Source: Candidatus Poribacteria bacterium (GTDB lineage: Bacteria; Poribacteria; WGA-4E; UBA9662). From it: a stretch of 49,425 nt of DNA. Numbering within the stretch: position 1 is the first letter of the stretch; the number at the start of each line of letters is the position of its first letter. The stretch is taken from positions 3,487-52,911 of the forward strand of contig PAQF01000038.1 of assembly GCA_002709695.1 (NCBI GenBank). Direction: 5' to 3'. The notes under the pieces were generated by a model. The model did no database searches and had not been told where the DNA came from. It worked only from the letters and a program-made list of their open reading frames with translations. Of this stretch, positions 28,842-37,830 are shown in pieces. The translations under genes were made by a program, and so were the position numbers.

Positions 28842-29588
28842 ATGAAAGCTATTATTATTGGTGCAGGTCGTGGTCGACGGTTGATGCCACTAACAGAAGA
28901 TACGCCAAAATGCTTTGCGAAAATTGGAGAGAAACGTATACTCGACCTGATTATCGAAGCTTGGCTTACAGTGGGCATTGTGGACTTTGTATTTATCGGT
29001 GGATATCAAATCGAGAAAATACAGCAAGAATATCCGGATCTGAGATATTATTATAACCATGACTGGCAAAACAATAATATCCTAGCTTCCCTCTTTTGTG
29101 CAGAAGCTGAGATGGATTCACCATTTGTCTGCACCTATGCCGATATCATTTATCGTCCATGGGTGGCAGAGCAACTGGTGAAAACCAACCAGGATATTAG
29201 TTTAGTTCTTGATGTTGATTGGAGAAAGCGATACGCAATACGTACTATGCACCCTGAGGATGACGCTGAGAAGGTTCTAACAAAAGGCGACAAAATCACT
29301 GAAATAAGCCGTAAAATCTTGCCGGAAGAAGCCAATGGAGAGTATACCGGGGTAGCAATGTTTAGTCAAAAAGGGGCAAAAATCTTGCGTCAACATTATC
29401 ATCGTGCGTTGGATAAATATGACAATAAGCCCTTTCAGGGTGCTGTGTCATTACAAAAGGCATATTTAATTCAACTTTTCCAAGAGATGGTTCAAGAGGG
29501 TATAAAGATCTGCAAACTTGACGTCGCTGGTGGGTACTATGAAATTGACACCACGCAAGATTACGAAATTGCAAACAAAGAATGGTAA
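28842..29588 (+). CDS. Sugar/choline-phosphate nucleotidyltransferase (LicC/GlmU-like)
   Basis: A 248-residue NTP-transferase fold. The activation motif is GAGRGRRLMPLTEDTPKCF at residues 7-25, with the usual Arg and Lys. VCTYADIIYRPW near residue 95 supplies the metal-binding Asp. The segment YNHDWQNNNILASLFCAEAE resembles the NN-I-S-L region of LicC-type phosphocholine cytidylyltransferases more than that of hexose-1-phosphate enzymes. It would activate a phosphorylated compound as an NDP or CDP derivative. It lies in the four-gene operon, 34 bp after the isomerase and 6 bp before the MetE-like gene. No strong ribosome binding site is visible. Either assignment (aminoalkyl-phosphate or sugar phosphate) is open. 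Confidence 0.82.
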   Translation: MKAIIIGAGRGRRLMPLTEDTPKCFAKIGEKRILDLIIEAWLTVGIVDFVFIGGYQIEKIQQEYPDLRYYYNHDWQNNNILASLFCAEAEMDSPFVCTYADIIYRPWVAEQLVKTNQDISLVLDVDWRKRYAIRTMHPEDDAEKVLTKGDKITEISRKILPEEANGEYTGVAMFSQKGAKILRQHYHRALDKYDNKPFQGAVSLQKAYLIQLFQEMVQEGIKICKLDVAGGYYEIDTTQDYEIANKEW

Positions 29589-29594
29589 AAGAAA

Positions 29595-30683
29595 ATGGCA
29601 GGTTCCAATTCGCTGACCAAGGAAAACGGACAGCGATTATTTCCTACTAGTGTTGTTGGCAGTATGCCGAGACCCGATTTTGTACAGGACCTTTTTTTGT
29701 TGGGGAACAAAGAAAGCCCAAATAAATTGGATAAACATGATAATCTTGATGCTGCGGTACGCTACATCATTGCACTTCAGGAAGCCAGTGGGATTGACAT
29801 TATTTCGGACGGTGAATGGCGCCGCCGGTCTTATATTGGTATCATCGCAGATATAGCCAATGGTTTTGAACTGAGTATGCATAACGGCAAACATTGGACA
29901 ACAGTAGTAGATAAACTTGAGATTAAACAAGAGGGTGTAATCGCTGAAGAAGCTAAATTTTTGGTTCAGAACACAAATTGTAACACAAAAGTTTGCCTTC
30001 CTTCGCCATACCTTCTGGGACAGCGAATGTGGGATCAAGAAAAATCAAAAAACGCTTATCCCACCCGTGAATCCTTTATGTACGATCTAGTTCCCATACT
30101 GCGCAATGAACTGCGTTTATTAAAGGATGCTGGCGCAACTATTGCGCAGTTTGATGACCCGCATCTGTGTTTATTTGTCGATGAGAGTATTCGAGCCACT
30201 TATCAGGACCCAGAAGCTGAAATGGAACTATGCGTTGAATTACTCAACCAAATTGTCACAGACATTGAAGGAATCCATATCGCAATTCACCTATGCCGAA
30301 GAAATAAAGGACGAGAAGGATGGATAGGAGAGGGTGGTTACGAGCCCTTACTCCCTTATTTAGCAAATCTTGATGTGGATCAATACGTAATGGAATTTAC
30401 CATTCCTGTGGCGGGTGATGTCTCAATTCTGAAGGCCATTCCTGAAGATAAAATGGTCGGACTCGGTTGTGTTGACTGTCGTAGCGAACATATCGACACA
30501 CCGGAAGAAATAGTCGCCCGGGTTGAAAATGCACTTCGCTATCTGTCACCACAACAAATCGTATTGAACCCAGATTGTGGCTTTGCTCCGGGGAATGCCG
30601 CAGACATACCTCTAGATGAAGCCTATCAAAAGCTTAAGAACGAGGCTAAAGCCGCCGAGATATTACGTAACAAATACGCATGA
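29595..30683 (+). CDS. MetE C-terminal-like zinc methyltransferase
   Basis: A 362-residue barrel related to the catalytic half of cobalamin-independent methionine synthase. Zinc ligands can be read as His232 and Cys234 (IHLCRRN), Glu267 (VMEFTI) and Cys328 (LNPDCGFAPG), the same order as in MetE. VVGSMPRP and SDGEWRRRSY are also family signatures. The N-terminal MetE half is absent, as in the methionine synthase II/epoxyalkane:CoM-type branch, whose members transfer alkyl groups to thiols. It is the last gene of the four-gene operon and starts 6 bp after the nucleotidyltransferase. The thiol acceptor and methyl source are not evident, and it need not be a methionine synthase. Confidence 0.87.
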   Translation: MAGSNSLTKENGQRLFPTSVVGSMPRPDFVQDLFLLGNKESPNKLDKHDNLDAAVRYIIALQEASGIDIISDGEWRRRSYIGIIADIANGFELSMHNGKHWTTVVDKLEIKQEGVIAEEAKFLVQNTNCNTKVCLPSPYLLGQRMWDQEKSKNAYPTRESFMYDLVPILRNELRLLKDAGATIAQFDDPHLCLFVDESIRATYQDPEAEMELCVELLNQIVTDIEGIHIAIHLCRRNKGREGWIGEGGYEPLLPYLANLDVDQYVMEFTIPVAGDVSILKAIPEDKMVGLGCVDCRSEHIDTPEEIVARVENALRYLSPQQIVLNPDCGFAPGNAADIPLDEAYQKLKNEAKAAEILRNKYA

Positions 30684-30749
30684 GATCCATCTCAAATTCA
30701 ACTTCAGCAACTGGAGACTAGCTGAACGAATCAAATCTGGTTGCCAATT

Positions 30750-32263
30750 TTAATTTGGAATTCGGCTTAGTCCTTTCCCCTCTATCACTCGTAAAAATTG
30801 GTCGGCATTAATTCCTTTGAAGTGTTCAATGAGTCCACTTGGCCAACGAATTTCCACAAGATCGACAACCGTTGAATGTCCCAATCCAAAGTGTAGACGC
30901 ATATCACTGTGGGAAGGATAGCTACCACCACTTTTGACTTCGCGTATCTGAGAGTGTTCTGATGTCACCACTTTGATACGAACACCAATACCATCCAAAT
31001 TACCCCGCATACCGACTACCTCAAAGACCAGCCAGTGATTCTGGCTATTCGTGTCGTTTCTCAAGAGATTCAGCGACTGAGAGGAATTGGTGACTAAAAT
31101 ATCGATATCCCCATCATTGTCATAATCTCCCAAGGCTGCTCCACGGCTTACCATTTCCAGATCTAGCCCTGAACCAGATTGACTTGAAACACCCTTGAAA
31201 CCCTTGTCCTTACTGTTTTTGAACAGTTGGTTGGGTTGATCATAGGTCATACTTGGCCGAACTAGTCGAATATTATCATCAATGTGCCCGTTAACAATAA
31301 ACAGGTCTAAATAGCCGTCGTTATCTAAGTCCACGAATTCGGCTCCCCTTCACTCAAATAAAGCGTACCGTTAGTAACAAGTATAGCGCGCTGATGCGAA
31401 AAAGGATCCGTCTCATCTTTTTTCCGCTGCAGAAACGTCTTCATTTCTGTTTCTGCTTCTGCTTCCTTCCCTTGCTTAAAGTATAGCAGTGCCAATTGGT
31501 AATGAGCATAGGGTAGCGATGGATATATTTGGATAGCTGAAACAAATGCCTCTTCCGCTATTTCCCATTTCTTCTTGCGGATTGATACAAGACCTAACTG
31601 GAAATGAGTTTGGGCCAAAGGTTGTATTTGAATAGATCGGAGACAGTACTTTTCTGCTTTATCCAATAATCCTTGCTCCAACGAAATTCGACTTAGATAG
31701 TAAGATATCTCAGCCTTTGATATTGCTGTTATGTTACCAATCCGATCCCAGCTCTCGTTTTTGACATGGGATAGTGGCAGAAAATGTTGAAGTGGGTTTT
31801 CCGTTGGTTTAATTAGATGTACCGATCGTAAAAAGGCTTCTTCTGCTTTTTTATATTGGTGCAATTGAAAGTAAGACAGTCCAAGTTGGGTATAGATATC
31901 GCTGTAATTTGGGAACCGACGGATTAATTCTTGGAATATCGCAATAGATTTCTCGTACTTTTTTTGTAATTGATAAGTTCGGCCGAGCCAATAATTCCCT
32001 TCTTTGGATTCCAAATCTAATTTGATCACCTGACGGAATATGAGATTCGCTTCTTCCAAAATATCATGAAAAAAATAAGCTAAGCCCAGAGAAAGCCTTG
32101 CCTCGATAGAATCAGGATCCTCCAATATAACCTACTGATATCTTGTTATCGTTTGGACAATATCATTTTCTTTCTCGTTATCCTCTGCTAGTAAAAATGA
32201 ACAAAGATATAGGCTTAAAAATGAAATAAGGATCCAAACCATTATTGATTGCATAGGTATCAT
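30750..32263 (-). pseudogene. Broken secreted TPR / FG-GAP / ASPIC-UnbV protein
   Basis: Three fragments read as one damaged gene. From ATG 32263 there is a 43-residue start with a clear signal peptide (VWILISFLSLYLCSFLLAED). It is stopped by an in-frame TAG at 32132-32134. The same frame continues through about 270 residues of tetratricopeptide repeats down to EGEPNSW at 31331, then shifts. The other frame carries LDNDGYLDLFIVNGH, one more VCBS repeat (DYDNDGDIDILV) and a complete ASPIC/UnbV tail to 30750. A one-base change at about 31330-31334 would rejoin the frames. The propeller part is only about 195 residues, so earlier VCBS repeats also seem deleted. Intact relatives are large secreted or surface proteins. 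Confidence 0.8.
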
Positions 32264-32598
32264 GAATGAGTGATTTCGTTTAGACGCGTTTGAAATTGGT
32301 GAGTAGAATCATCATGCAAAGGGTATTAAACACTTATACATGAATAGGTTATTAGGCTGGTGGTGGTTTTCGTTACCGGAAAAATCTCTGGCTATTTCCT
32401 TCCTCGACACAGAAGGCAATAATCATGCATTGGATGCAACAGCCTGTTTTCTAGCACAAGGAAAGCAATCGAAATTAAAATGATAGACCCATTTACTACC
32501 CGTGCTTCCTCTGAACCTCGCACGTTTTAGCTAACAATCGCTCCCTGAAACTTACGTTTGTAGTTCTATCAAAGTGGACTGCTGTCTAATTGATTCTC
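32264..32598. other. Intergenic region without recognisable feature
   Basis: About 335 bp between the broken TPR gene and the ion-channel gene, both on the minus strand. Stops occur in all frames, and I see no strong hairpin, repeat or RNA gene. It may hold the promoter of the degraded gene. Confidence 0.4.
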
Positions 32599-33924
32599 TT
32601 AACGACGTTTTTCCGCGATTTCTTGAATCTTATCAGCAAAACTAGGATAATCGGCCATGACTTGAGAAAAATCGTTTTTCTCTAATACAAATAATTCGCA
32701 ATACGTCAATGTCTTAACCGAAGCTGTCCGTCTGACTGAATAAAGTAACGCTAGTTCACCAAAAAATGCCCCGCTTTCCATGTTCTCAATAACTTTGTTG
32801 TCCTTTTCAGAAAAGACTTGTACTTCACCATGGTTGATAAAATACATTTCGTGACCAATCTGGCCTTCATGAATCACGTAATCTTCAGGAGGAAGTACAA
32901 TTGGCTGTAGTTTTGCCAATATTTGTTCAATGAACTGGGGTTCGGCACCTTTAAACATAGGTACAGATTCAATAAGATTCTGATTTAGGCACAGGGATAT
33001 TTGTGTACTCAAACTTCGAGGTAAATCATTCAGATAATATTTCTCGACCGACAGAAAATCTGTCGATGTGTCCCTATTATATTCCCACATGTACTGATAA
33101 TAGCTCCTAACTTTTCTTTGCAATCCTTGGGGGACCTTCTTTTCTCGCAAATAAGTTTGGATTCTGTCTAATTTTTCACGGAACCGTGATCGGCTCGCAT
33201 TCATATCTGTAATCACAGAAGCGACGTTACCAATGATGAATGCATACATGGTTACACCTAGCATCATGACGAATATAGTGAAACTAAGTTCTGGAACTGT
33301 TTGCTCACCTGCAGGAATATTATCATAACCAACAGTTGTCAATGTCATAACAGACCAGTATAAGGCCTGCAGATAACCATGAAAACTAATATTAATGTTG
33401 CGAATCAAGAACCAAGTACAAGCAACCCAATGTTCTACTAGGAAGATAACGATCAGCAACCTTAGTAATCGGACAATAACTGGGTTGGAATTAATACTAT
33501 CTTCCCAAAACTTGGAAGCGGAGAAGCTGTCAAAAACGCGTAATAAGCGTGGAATCCTGAGAAGTGCTATTATCCAGACTTCCAGATTTGGATAGAATAA
33601 TCTGGCTACAATATCGAGGGGAAGACAAGAAAGAAAGTGCCTTTTAAAATCAGTTTGAAAGTAATTTTTTCTAACAGGTATTTTATCATTAACAAATTGA
33701 CCTCTCTCAATGTAACCAACATTAAACCTTAAGAAGAGATCAAAAATTAAGATTGAATCAAATCCAAGATCTAGAAAAAAGCCGAGACCTAGAAATGAGT
33801 TACCAATTATATTACCTTTAGTCGCCATTTGAAACGGAACAAAAATATAATTATAAATGGTGGTCAATACTATTAGTATATTCCAAGAATTAACAATCCT
33901 GGATTCTGGATGTAAAATCTTCAT
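32599..33924 (-). CDS. Cyclic-nucleotide-gated, voltage-sensor-type cation channel
   Basis: A 441-residue channel of CNG/HCN/KCNH architecture. S1-S4 lie at about 10-140 with a charged S4 (LLRIPRLLRVFDSF). S5, the pore and S6 follow (about 155-240), then a helical C-linker (RSRFREKLDRIQTYLREKKV, YYQYMWEY) and a cyclic-nucleotide-binding domain (about 310-435). The phosphate cassette FGELALLYSVRRTASV has the expected Glu and Arg, so nucleotide binding is likely. The filter reads TLTTVGYDN rather than TVGYGD. It has the C-linker found in SthK and eukaryotic channels but absent from MloK1. It probably conducts K+ or mixed cations across the inner membrane. It is a stand-alone gene. Confidence 0.92.
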   Translation of the reverse strand: MKILHPESRIVNSWNILIVLTTIYNYIFVPFQMATKGNIIGNSFLGLGFFLDLGFDSILIFDLFLRFNVGYIERGQFVNDKIPVRKNYFQTDFKRHFLSCLPLDIVARLFYPNLEVWIIALLRIPRLLRVFDSFSASKFWEDSINSNPVIVRLLRLLIVIFLVEHWVACTWFLIRNINISFHGYLQALYWSVMTLTTVGYDNIPAGEQTVPELSFTIFVMMLGVTMYAFIIGNVASVITDMNASRSRFREKLDRIQTYLREKKVPQGLQRKVRSYYQYMWEYNRDTSTDFLSVEKYYLNDLPRSLSTQISLCLNQNLIESVPMFKGAEPQFIEQILAKLQPIVLPPEDYVIHEGQIGHEMYFINHGEVQVFSEKDNKVIENMESGAFFGELALLYSVRRTASVKTLTYCELFVLEKNDFSQVMADYPSFADKIQEIAEKRR

Positions 33925-34160
33925 CTCATCTTAGTTAGCTAATTTGGCAGTCAACCTGCCTACCATCAGGAATCATACTGTTTCTTTCTACCAATTGATA
34001 AACCAAATCATACAAGTGACTAAACTGGGTTATAGAGTCATACGCCCAGTGTAACACTTTTCTAAGAAACTACACTAGTTAGAAGTCTTAGCAGAAGCAT
34101 TAGTTAATTATATGGAAGCTGTAAGTCTTCGTTAGATATAATTTTATGCATCAGGATCTT

Positions 34161-35789
34161 TTAGTCAACTCTAGAAAAGGCCCCCTCCTCTCGTGTAATC
34201 ACTTCGAGCAGTGCGGGCCGCCCAGCTTCTGTCTCTTTCTGAGCACGTTTTATGGACGGAATGATATCATCTGGAACTTCGACCTTTTCGCTGTACCCAC
34301 CTAATCCCTCAGCCACTTTGGCGTAGTCTCCAGACAAAAACTTGGTTCCGTACTTCTCCGTGGCAATGGGTAAGTGGTCTTCATAGCCACCAAGTGCTGA
34401 ATTGTTGAGAATAATAGTCAAGATCGGGATTCTTTCACGAACGGCTGTTTCGAAATCCATCCCTGCCATCCCAAAAGCAGCATCACCCATTACATTCACA
34501 GCTAGCTTCTCAGGTGCAGCCAATTTCGCCCCCATGATCAACCCTAGCCCATAACCTAGTTGTGTAGACTTACCCCACCCGATATAACCGCGGGGTACAA
34601 CAGTTTCACAAAACGGTACCATCTGATCACGTGGATTCCCGGAATCGTGGGTTATAATAGTCTGTTCCCTATCAACAGTCTGCATTAAATCCCAAATTAA
34701 ACGATAGGGGTTGATAGGGATTTCATCTGAGGTAAGTTTCGGCATCCACTCTAACAACCACTGTTCCTTAATCTGCCTAATTTCTGAACTAGGGTCGTTT
34801 CTAAGCTCCACATCACGCTGGACCTTAGCCTGATCAATTAGTTGTTTCAAAACTAACTTGGTATCCCCAACAATGGCTTGGTCTATAGCATAATCCTTAT
34901 TGATATCATACTCATCAATCGAATTCTGTATCATAATTTTGCCGCCAGGAATTCGTGTTGACATGACGGATTTTGAAAAACTACACCCTAACCCAAAAAC
35001 GAGGTCAGCTTTAGGCAGGAAATGCCTAACCATACCAGTACCAGTGTAACCACTAGTACCTAGAGACAAAGGATGATTTTCAGGAAAAGCACTTTTACCA
35101 GCTAGTGTCGTCATTACTGGAACCTTTGTTAACTCCGCAAACTCGACTAACTCATCGGTCGCTTCAGCATAAAGAACACCCTGTCCAGCATGAAGAATTG
35201 GATTCTTCGAAGACTTCAGCATCTTAATTACCTTCTTGATAGACTGTGGATCACCAGACGGCCTAGAAGGTTGTGGAATATGGTACTCGAAGTTGTCTTG
35301 AATGTCTTCAGTAGCTACATCAGTTGGGATTTCAAGCATCACTGGTGCAGGATGTCCCATCCGTAACAAACTGAAGGCTCTTCGCATCATGTCCGGAACT
35401 CGGTCAGCAAGGTTAATCTGAGCTACCCATTTAGTTACTCCAGCATAATTCTTAACAGATTCGAAATTAGTAGGTATATCCATACTGCGTCGACTAACAC
35501 AACCTGGAAGAATCAGGATCGGTACAGAATCGGAAAAGGCTTGGGCTACACCAGCGAATGCGTTCTCACTACCCGGACCTGCTTGTATAGTGGCTACACC
35601 TAGACGTTTTCCATTTGTCACTCGGCTAAATCCATCAGCCATGTTGACTAGTGTCCGTTCGGTACGCGTCATGATAGGGCGTATGTCAATTTTCGCCGCA
35701 GCGTCGATCAGCGTATTAGCAGGAAAGCAAAATAGGTATTCTACTCCTTCTGATTTTAATATTTTGGCGATAGCATCAACACTTTTCAT
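34161..35789 (-). CDS. Thiamine-diphosphate-dependent enzyme, acetolactate synthase-like
   Basis: A 542-residue protein with the three-domain ThDP decarboxylase/AHAS fold. The N-terminal Pyr domain has the catalytic Glu in TRTERTLVNMADGFSRVT and the QAGPGSENAFAGVAQAFSDS region. The central domain includes LHAGQGVLYAEA. The PP domain binds Mg-ThDP through GDAAFGMAGMDFETAVRERI, ending in LNNSALGGY; the usual GDG is GDA here. The annotation as a large acetolactate synthase subunit is only by fold; benzoylformate- or sulfoacetaldehyde-type reactions are equally possible. GGGGA lies about 8 nt before the ATG. It is the last gene of a minus-strand operon after an amidohydrolase and a mannonate dehydratase-like protein, suggesting a sugar-acid or keto-acid pathway. 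Confidence 0.85.
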   Translation of the reverse strand: MKSVDAIAKILKSEGVEYLFCFPANTLIDAAAKIDIRPIMTRTERTLVNMADGFSRVTNGKRLGVATIQAGPGSENAFAGVAQAFSDSVPILILPGCVSRRSMDIPTNFESVKNYAGVTKWVAQINLADRVPDMMRRAFSLLRMGHPAPVMLEIPTDVATEDIQDNFEYHIPQPSRPSGDPQSIKKVIKMLKSSKNPILHAGQGVLYAEATDELVEFAELTKVPVMTTLAGKSAFPENHPLSLGTSGYTGTGMVRHFLPKADLVFGLGCSFSKSVMSTRIPGGKIMIQNSIDEYDINKDYAIDQAIVGDTKLVLKQLIDQAKVQRDVELRNDPSSEIRQIKEQWLLEWMPKLTSDEIPINPYRLIWDLMQTVDREQTIITHDSGNPRDQMVPFCETVVPRGYIGWGKSTQLGYGLGLIMGAKLAAPEKLAVNVMGDAAFGMAGMDFETAVRERIPILTIILNNSALGGYEDHLPIATEKYGTKFLSGDYAKVAEGLGGYSEKVEVPDDIIPSIKRAQKETEAGRPALLEVITREEGAFSRVD

Positions 35790-35871
35790 TTTTGGTTCCC
35801 CTAAAAATATTAGGATTTAAACTAAGTGCGTATTTACATTCAAATAGATTTAAAAACAGAACGGTTCTAGG

Positions 35872-36675
35872 TTAGGAAAAATCTAAAAGTTCAACCAAAT
35901 TTCCCCCCTTGACCTTTCGTTTGTCGGTGTCTGAAAATTCATCCATATGCGCATCAACAATCTGATGACTACCGCCCCCCCATACCATTCGTCCCGGCCC
36001 AAAAGCCTCAATCACTTTGGCAGTAAAAGGTCGAACACTAAAATAAAAAGGAGCGTCTTGAGCAAAGTGGTTCAAACCGGAGAGCTTCATGTAGACTTTT
36101 TCGAAATTAGCGAGATCTAGCACGTGTGCATATTCAACCGCATCACCCATATGCGGTTCTGCCAAATGATCGATTAGCACGGTAGATTCTGGGTAGCTTT
36201 CCAACACCTCTGCTATTTGAAGAGCGTAATTTGGTCCAATGTGGAGCTCGATTATTAGCTTGAGCTCCAAAGCTTTCTTCCAAAGGTTTCGGACACCTAT
36301 ATCCGCAAAACTATTCAGATACATCTCTTTGCCACGATGTGCATGAAACCTGATAGCAACGATCTGTGGCAACTGTGCTACTAAGGCCTCCAGTTTTGAA
36401 GGAGCATCGGGATCATGAGGATAAAACAGGCAGGTACCTCGAAGTCTTTCCTTTTCCCGTTTCAAACAATCAAAGATTAATTGATGGTTATCCCCGTAGG
36501 GTTCTGGATGTACCAATACCGCTCGATCAATCTCTTCTCGCTTCATATGGGCCAAATAATCTTGCAGAGGGTCAACCGATTTCTGTGACAAATCTGGGTA
36601 GTAAACAGCCTGAGAGTGAAAAGGATAACGCTCTAAATCTGGACTAAAAATATGGGTATTCCACTCAATAATCAT
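35872..36675 (-). CDS. Amidohydrolase family 2 protein, lactonase-like
   Basis: A 267-residue TIM-barrel amidohydrolase. From the start at 36675 it reads MIIEWNTHIFSPDLERYPFH; the first metal motif is N-T-H rather than the common H-x-H or D-x-H. VLVHPEPYGDNHQLI, AIRFHAHRGKEM, ELHIGPNYALQIAEVLES and VLIDHLAEPHMGD follow the barrel strands. GRMVWGGGSH occupies the position of the usual W-G-(T/S)-D, so the expected catalytic Asp appears replaced. The open frame extends to 36756 but overlaps the upstream gene; GGAGG nine bases before 36675 fixes the start. It is the middle gene of the mannonate dehydratase-amidohydrolase-ThDP operon. Confidence 0.8.
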   Translation of the reverse strand: MIIEWNTHIFSPDLERYPFHSQAVYYPDLSQKSVDPLQDYLAHMKREEIDRAVLVHPEPYGDNHQLIFDCLKREKERLRGTCLFYPHDPDAPSKLEALVAQLPQIVAIRFHAHRGKEMYLNSFADIGVRNLWKKALELKLIIELHIGPNYALQIAEVLESYPESTVLIDHLAEPHMGDAVEYAHVLDLANFEKVYMKLSGLNHFAQDAPFYFSVRPFTAKVIEAFGPGRMVWGGGSHQIVDAHMDEFSDTDKRKVKGGNLVELLDFS

Positions 36676-36692
36676 TTCAATCAGCCTCCATT

Positions 36693-37661
36693 CTATCGAT
36701 ACACAGACTGAATCAACCCACGAATATAACCAACCGCATAGGCACGCCCTGCCCAACCAGCTTGTGGCTGTGCAAACAACGGAGTATGATCCATCATAAA
36801 TGGACCTTTAAACCCAACATCCCGGTATACTTTCATCGCACTATACATATCGATATCACCTTCATCCAAGAAAACTTCCTGAAAATGGGGTAAGACACCG
36901 CGAACATTTCGAAAGTGGACGAAAATAATTTTGTCCTGAGATCCCATCTCTGCAATTGCATCGTATACGTTCACTCCCATCTCAGTCACACATCCTTGGC
37001 AAAATAGCATCCCATTAGCCTTGGAAGGGACGAGGTCAAAAATCTGGTGGTACTGATCCAAAGTCGAAGCAATTTGAGCCACACCAGCCAGAGGTTCAGG
37101 AATCGGTGGGTCGTCGGGATGAAGAGCCATACGAACTCCAGCGTTTTCCGCTACCGGAATTACCCGTTCAAGAAAACAGGTCATATGCTCCCACATCTGG
37201 TCTTCAGAAACAGCCGGTTGCCGAGATCGTGGGCGATTTTGGTCAAACTCATTGTAGTTGAAGGTACTGTACTTAACACCACCTCTACCTGTTTTTGACG
37301 ATGTTCGAAAATTACCCATCGGCTTGAAATTGTATCCGAGCGCGGGAATACCTACAGAACCAATATTTCGAACCATCTGACACCAAGCTTCAATTTTCTC
37401 GTCCCGATCAGGCATAGCCAACGTGATTTCATCCCAACCCGCCATGAAGACACTGTGGAGCAGCATCCCGTGTGATTCCACTCTAGTCTTAGCCGCTTCA
37501 AAGAAATCAGTACTATCCCTATTTTCTCGTAAATCCAGTCCACCATCCATCCGATGCATGTTTCGGATGTCGAGACAAAGATAATCAATGCCTATAGTCC
37601 TGAAAAAGCTGAGATGCTCGTCATCAAACTGATTCCAGCTTAATAAATCTTGAATGTACAT
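36693..37661 (-). CDS. Mannonate dehydratase (UxuA)-like protein
   Basis: A 322-residue TIM-barrel protein with UxuA-like sites: RMALHPDDPPIPEPLAGV, LFCQGCVTEMGVNVY, IIFVHFRNVRG and PFMMDHTPLFAQPQAGWAGR. These His, Cys and Asp positions bind the metal in D-mannonate dehydratase, which makes 2-keto-3-deoxygluconate. It is shorter than E. coli UxuA. The ATG at 37661 has AGGAAAA before it and is chosen over the upstream start at 37727. A 17-bp gap separates it from the amidohydrolase gene. It is divergent from the RND pump. The true substrate may be another aldonic acid, as paralogues of this family are common. Confidence 0.83.
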   Translation of the reverse strand: MYIQDLLSWNQFDDEHLSFFRTIGIDYLCLDIRNMHRMDGGLDLRENRDSTDFFEAAKTRVESHGMLLHSVFMAGWDEITLAMPDRDEKIEAWCQMVRNIGSVGIPALGYNFKPMGNFRTSSKTGRGGVKYSTFNYNEFDQNRPRSRQPAVSEDQMWEHMTCFLERVIPVAENAGVRMALHPDDPPIPEPLAGVAQIASTLDQYHQIFDLVPSKANGMLFCQGCVTEMGVNVYDAIAEMGSQDKIIFVHFRNVRGVLPHFQEVFLDEGDIDMYSAMKVYRDVGFKGPFMMDHTPLFAQPQAGWAGRAYAVGYIRGLIQSVYR

Positions 37662-37830
37662 GATTTTCCTAGTAAACGGTCCAATACCTAAACCCATTAT
37701 AGCTCGAATAACAGTTAAATATGGCAAGAAATTTGTTACATCCTATTTCTTAAAACTACTGGACATGGTATAATTCGCCTTTGTATTTTGTAAATAATTT
37801 CCTGTGTAATTGCTTGGTTGGGAGCATAAT

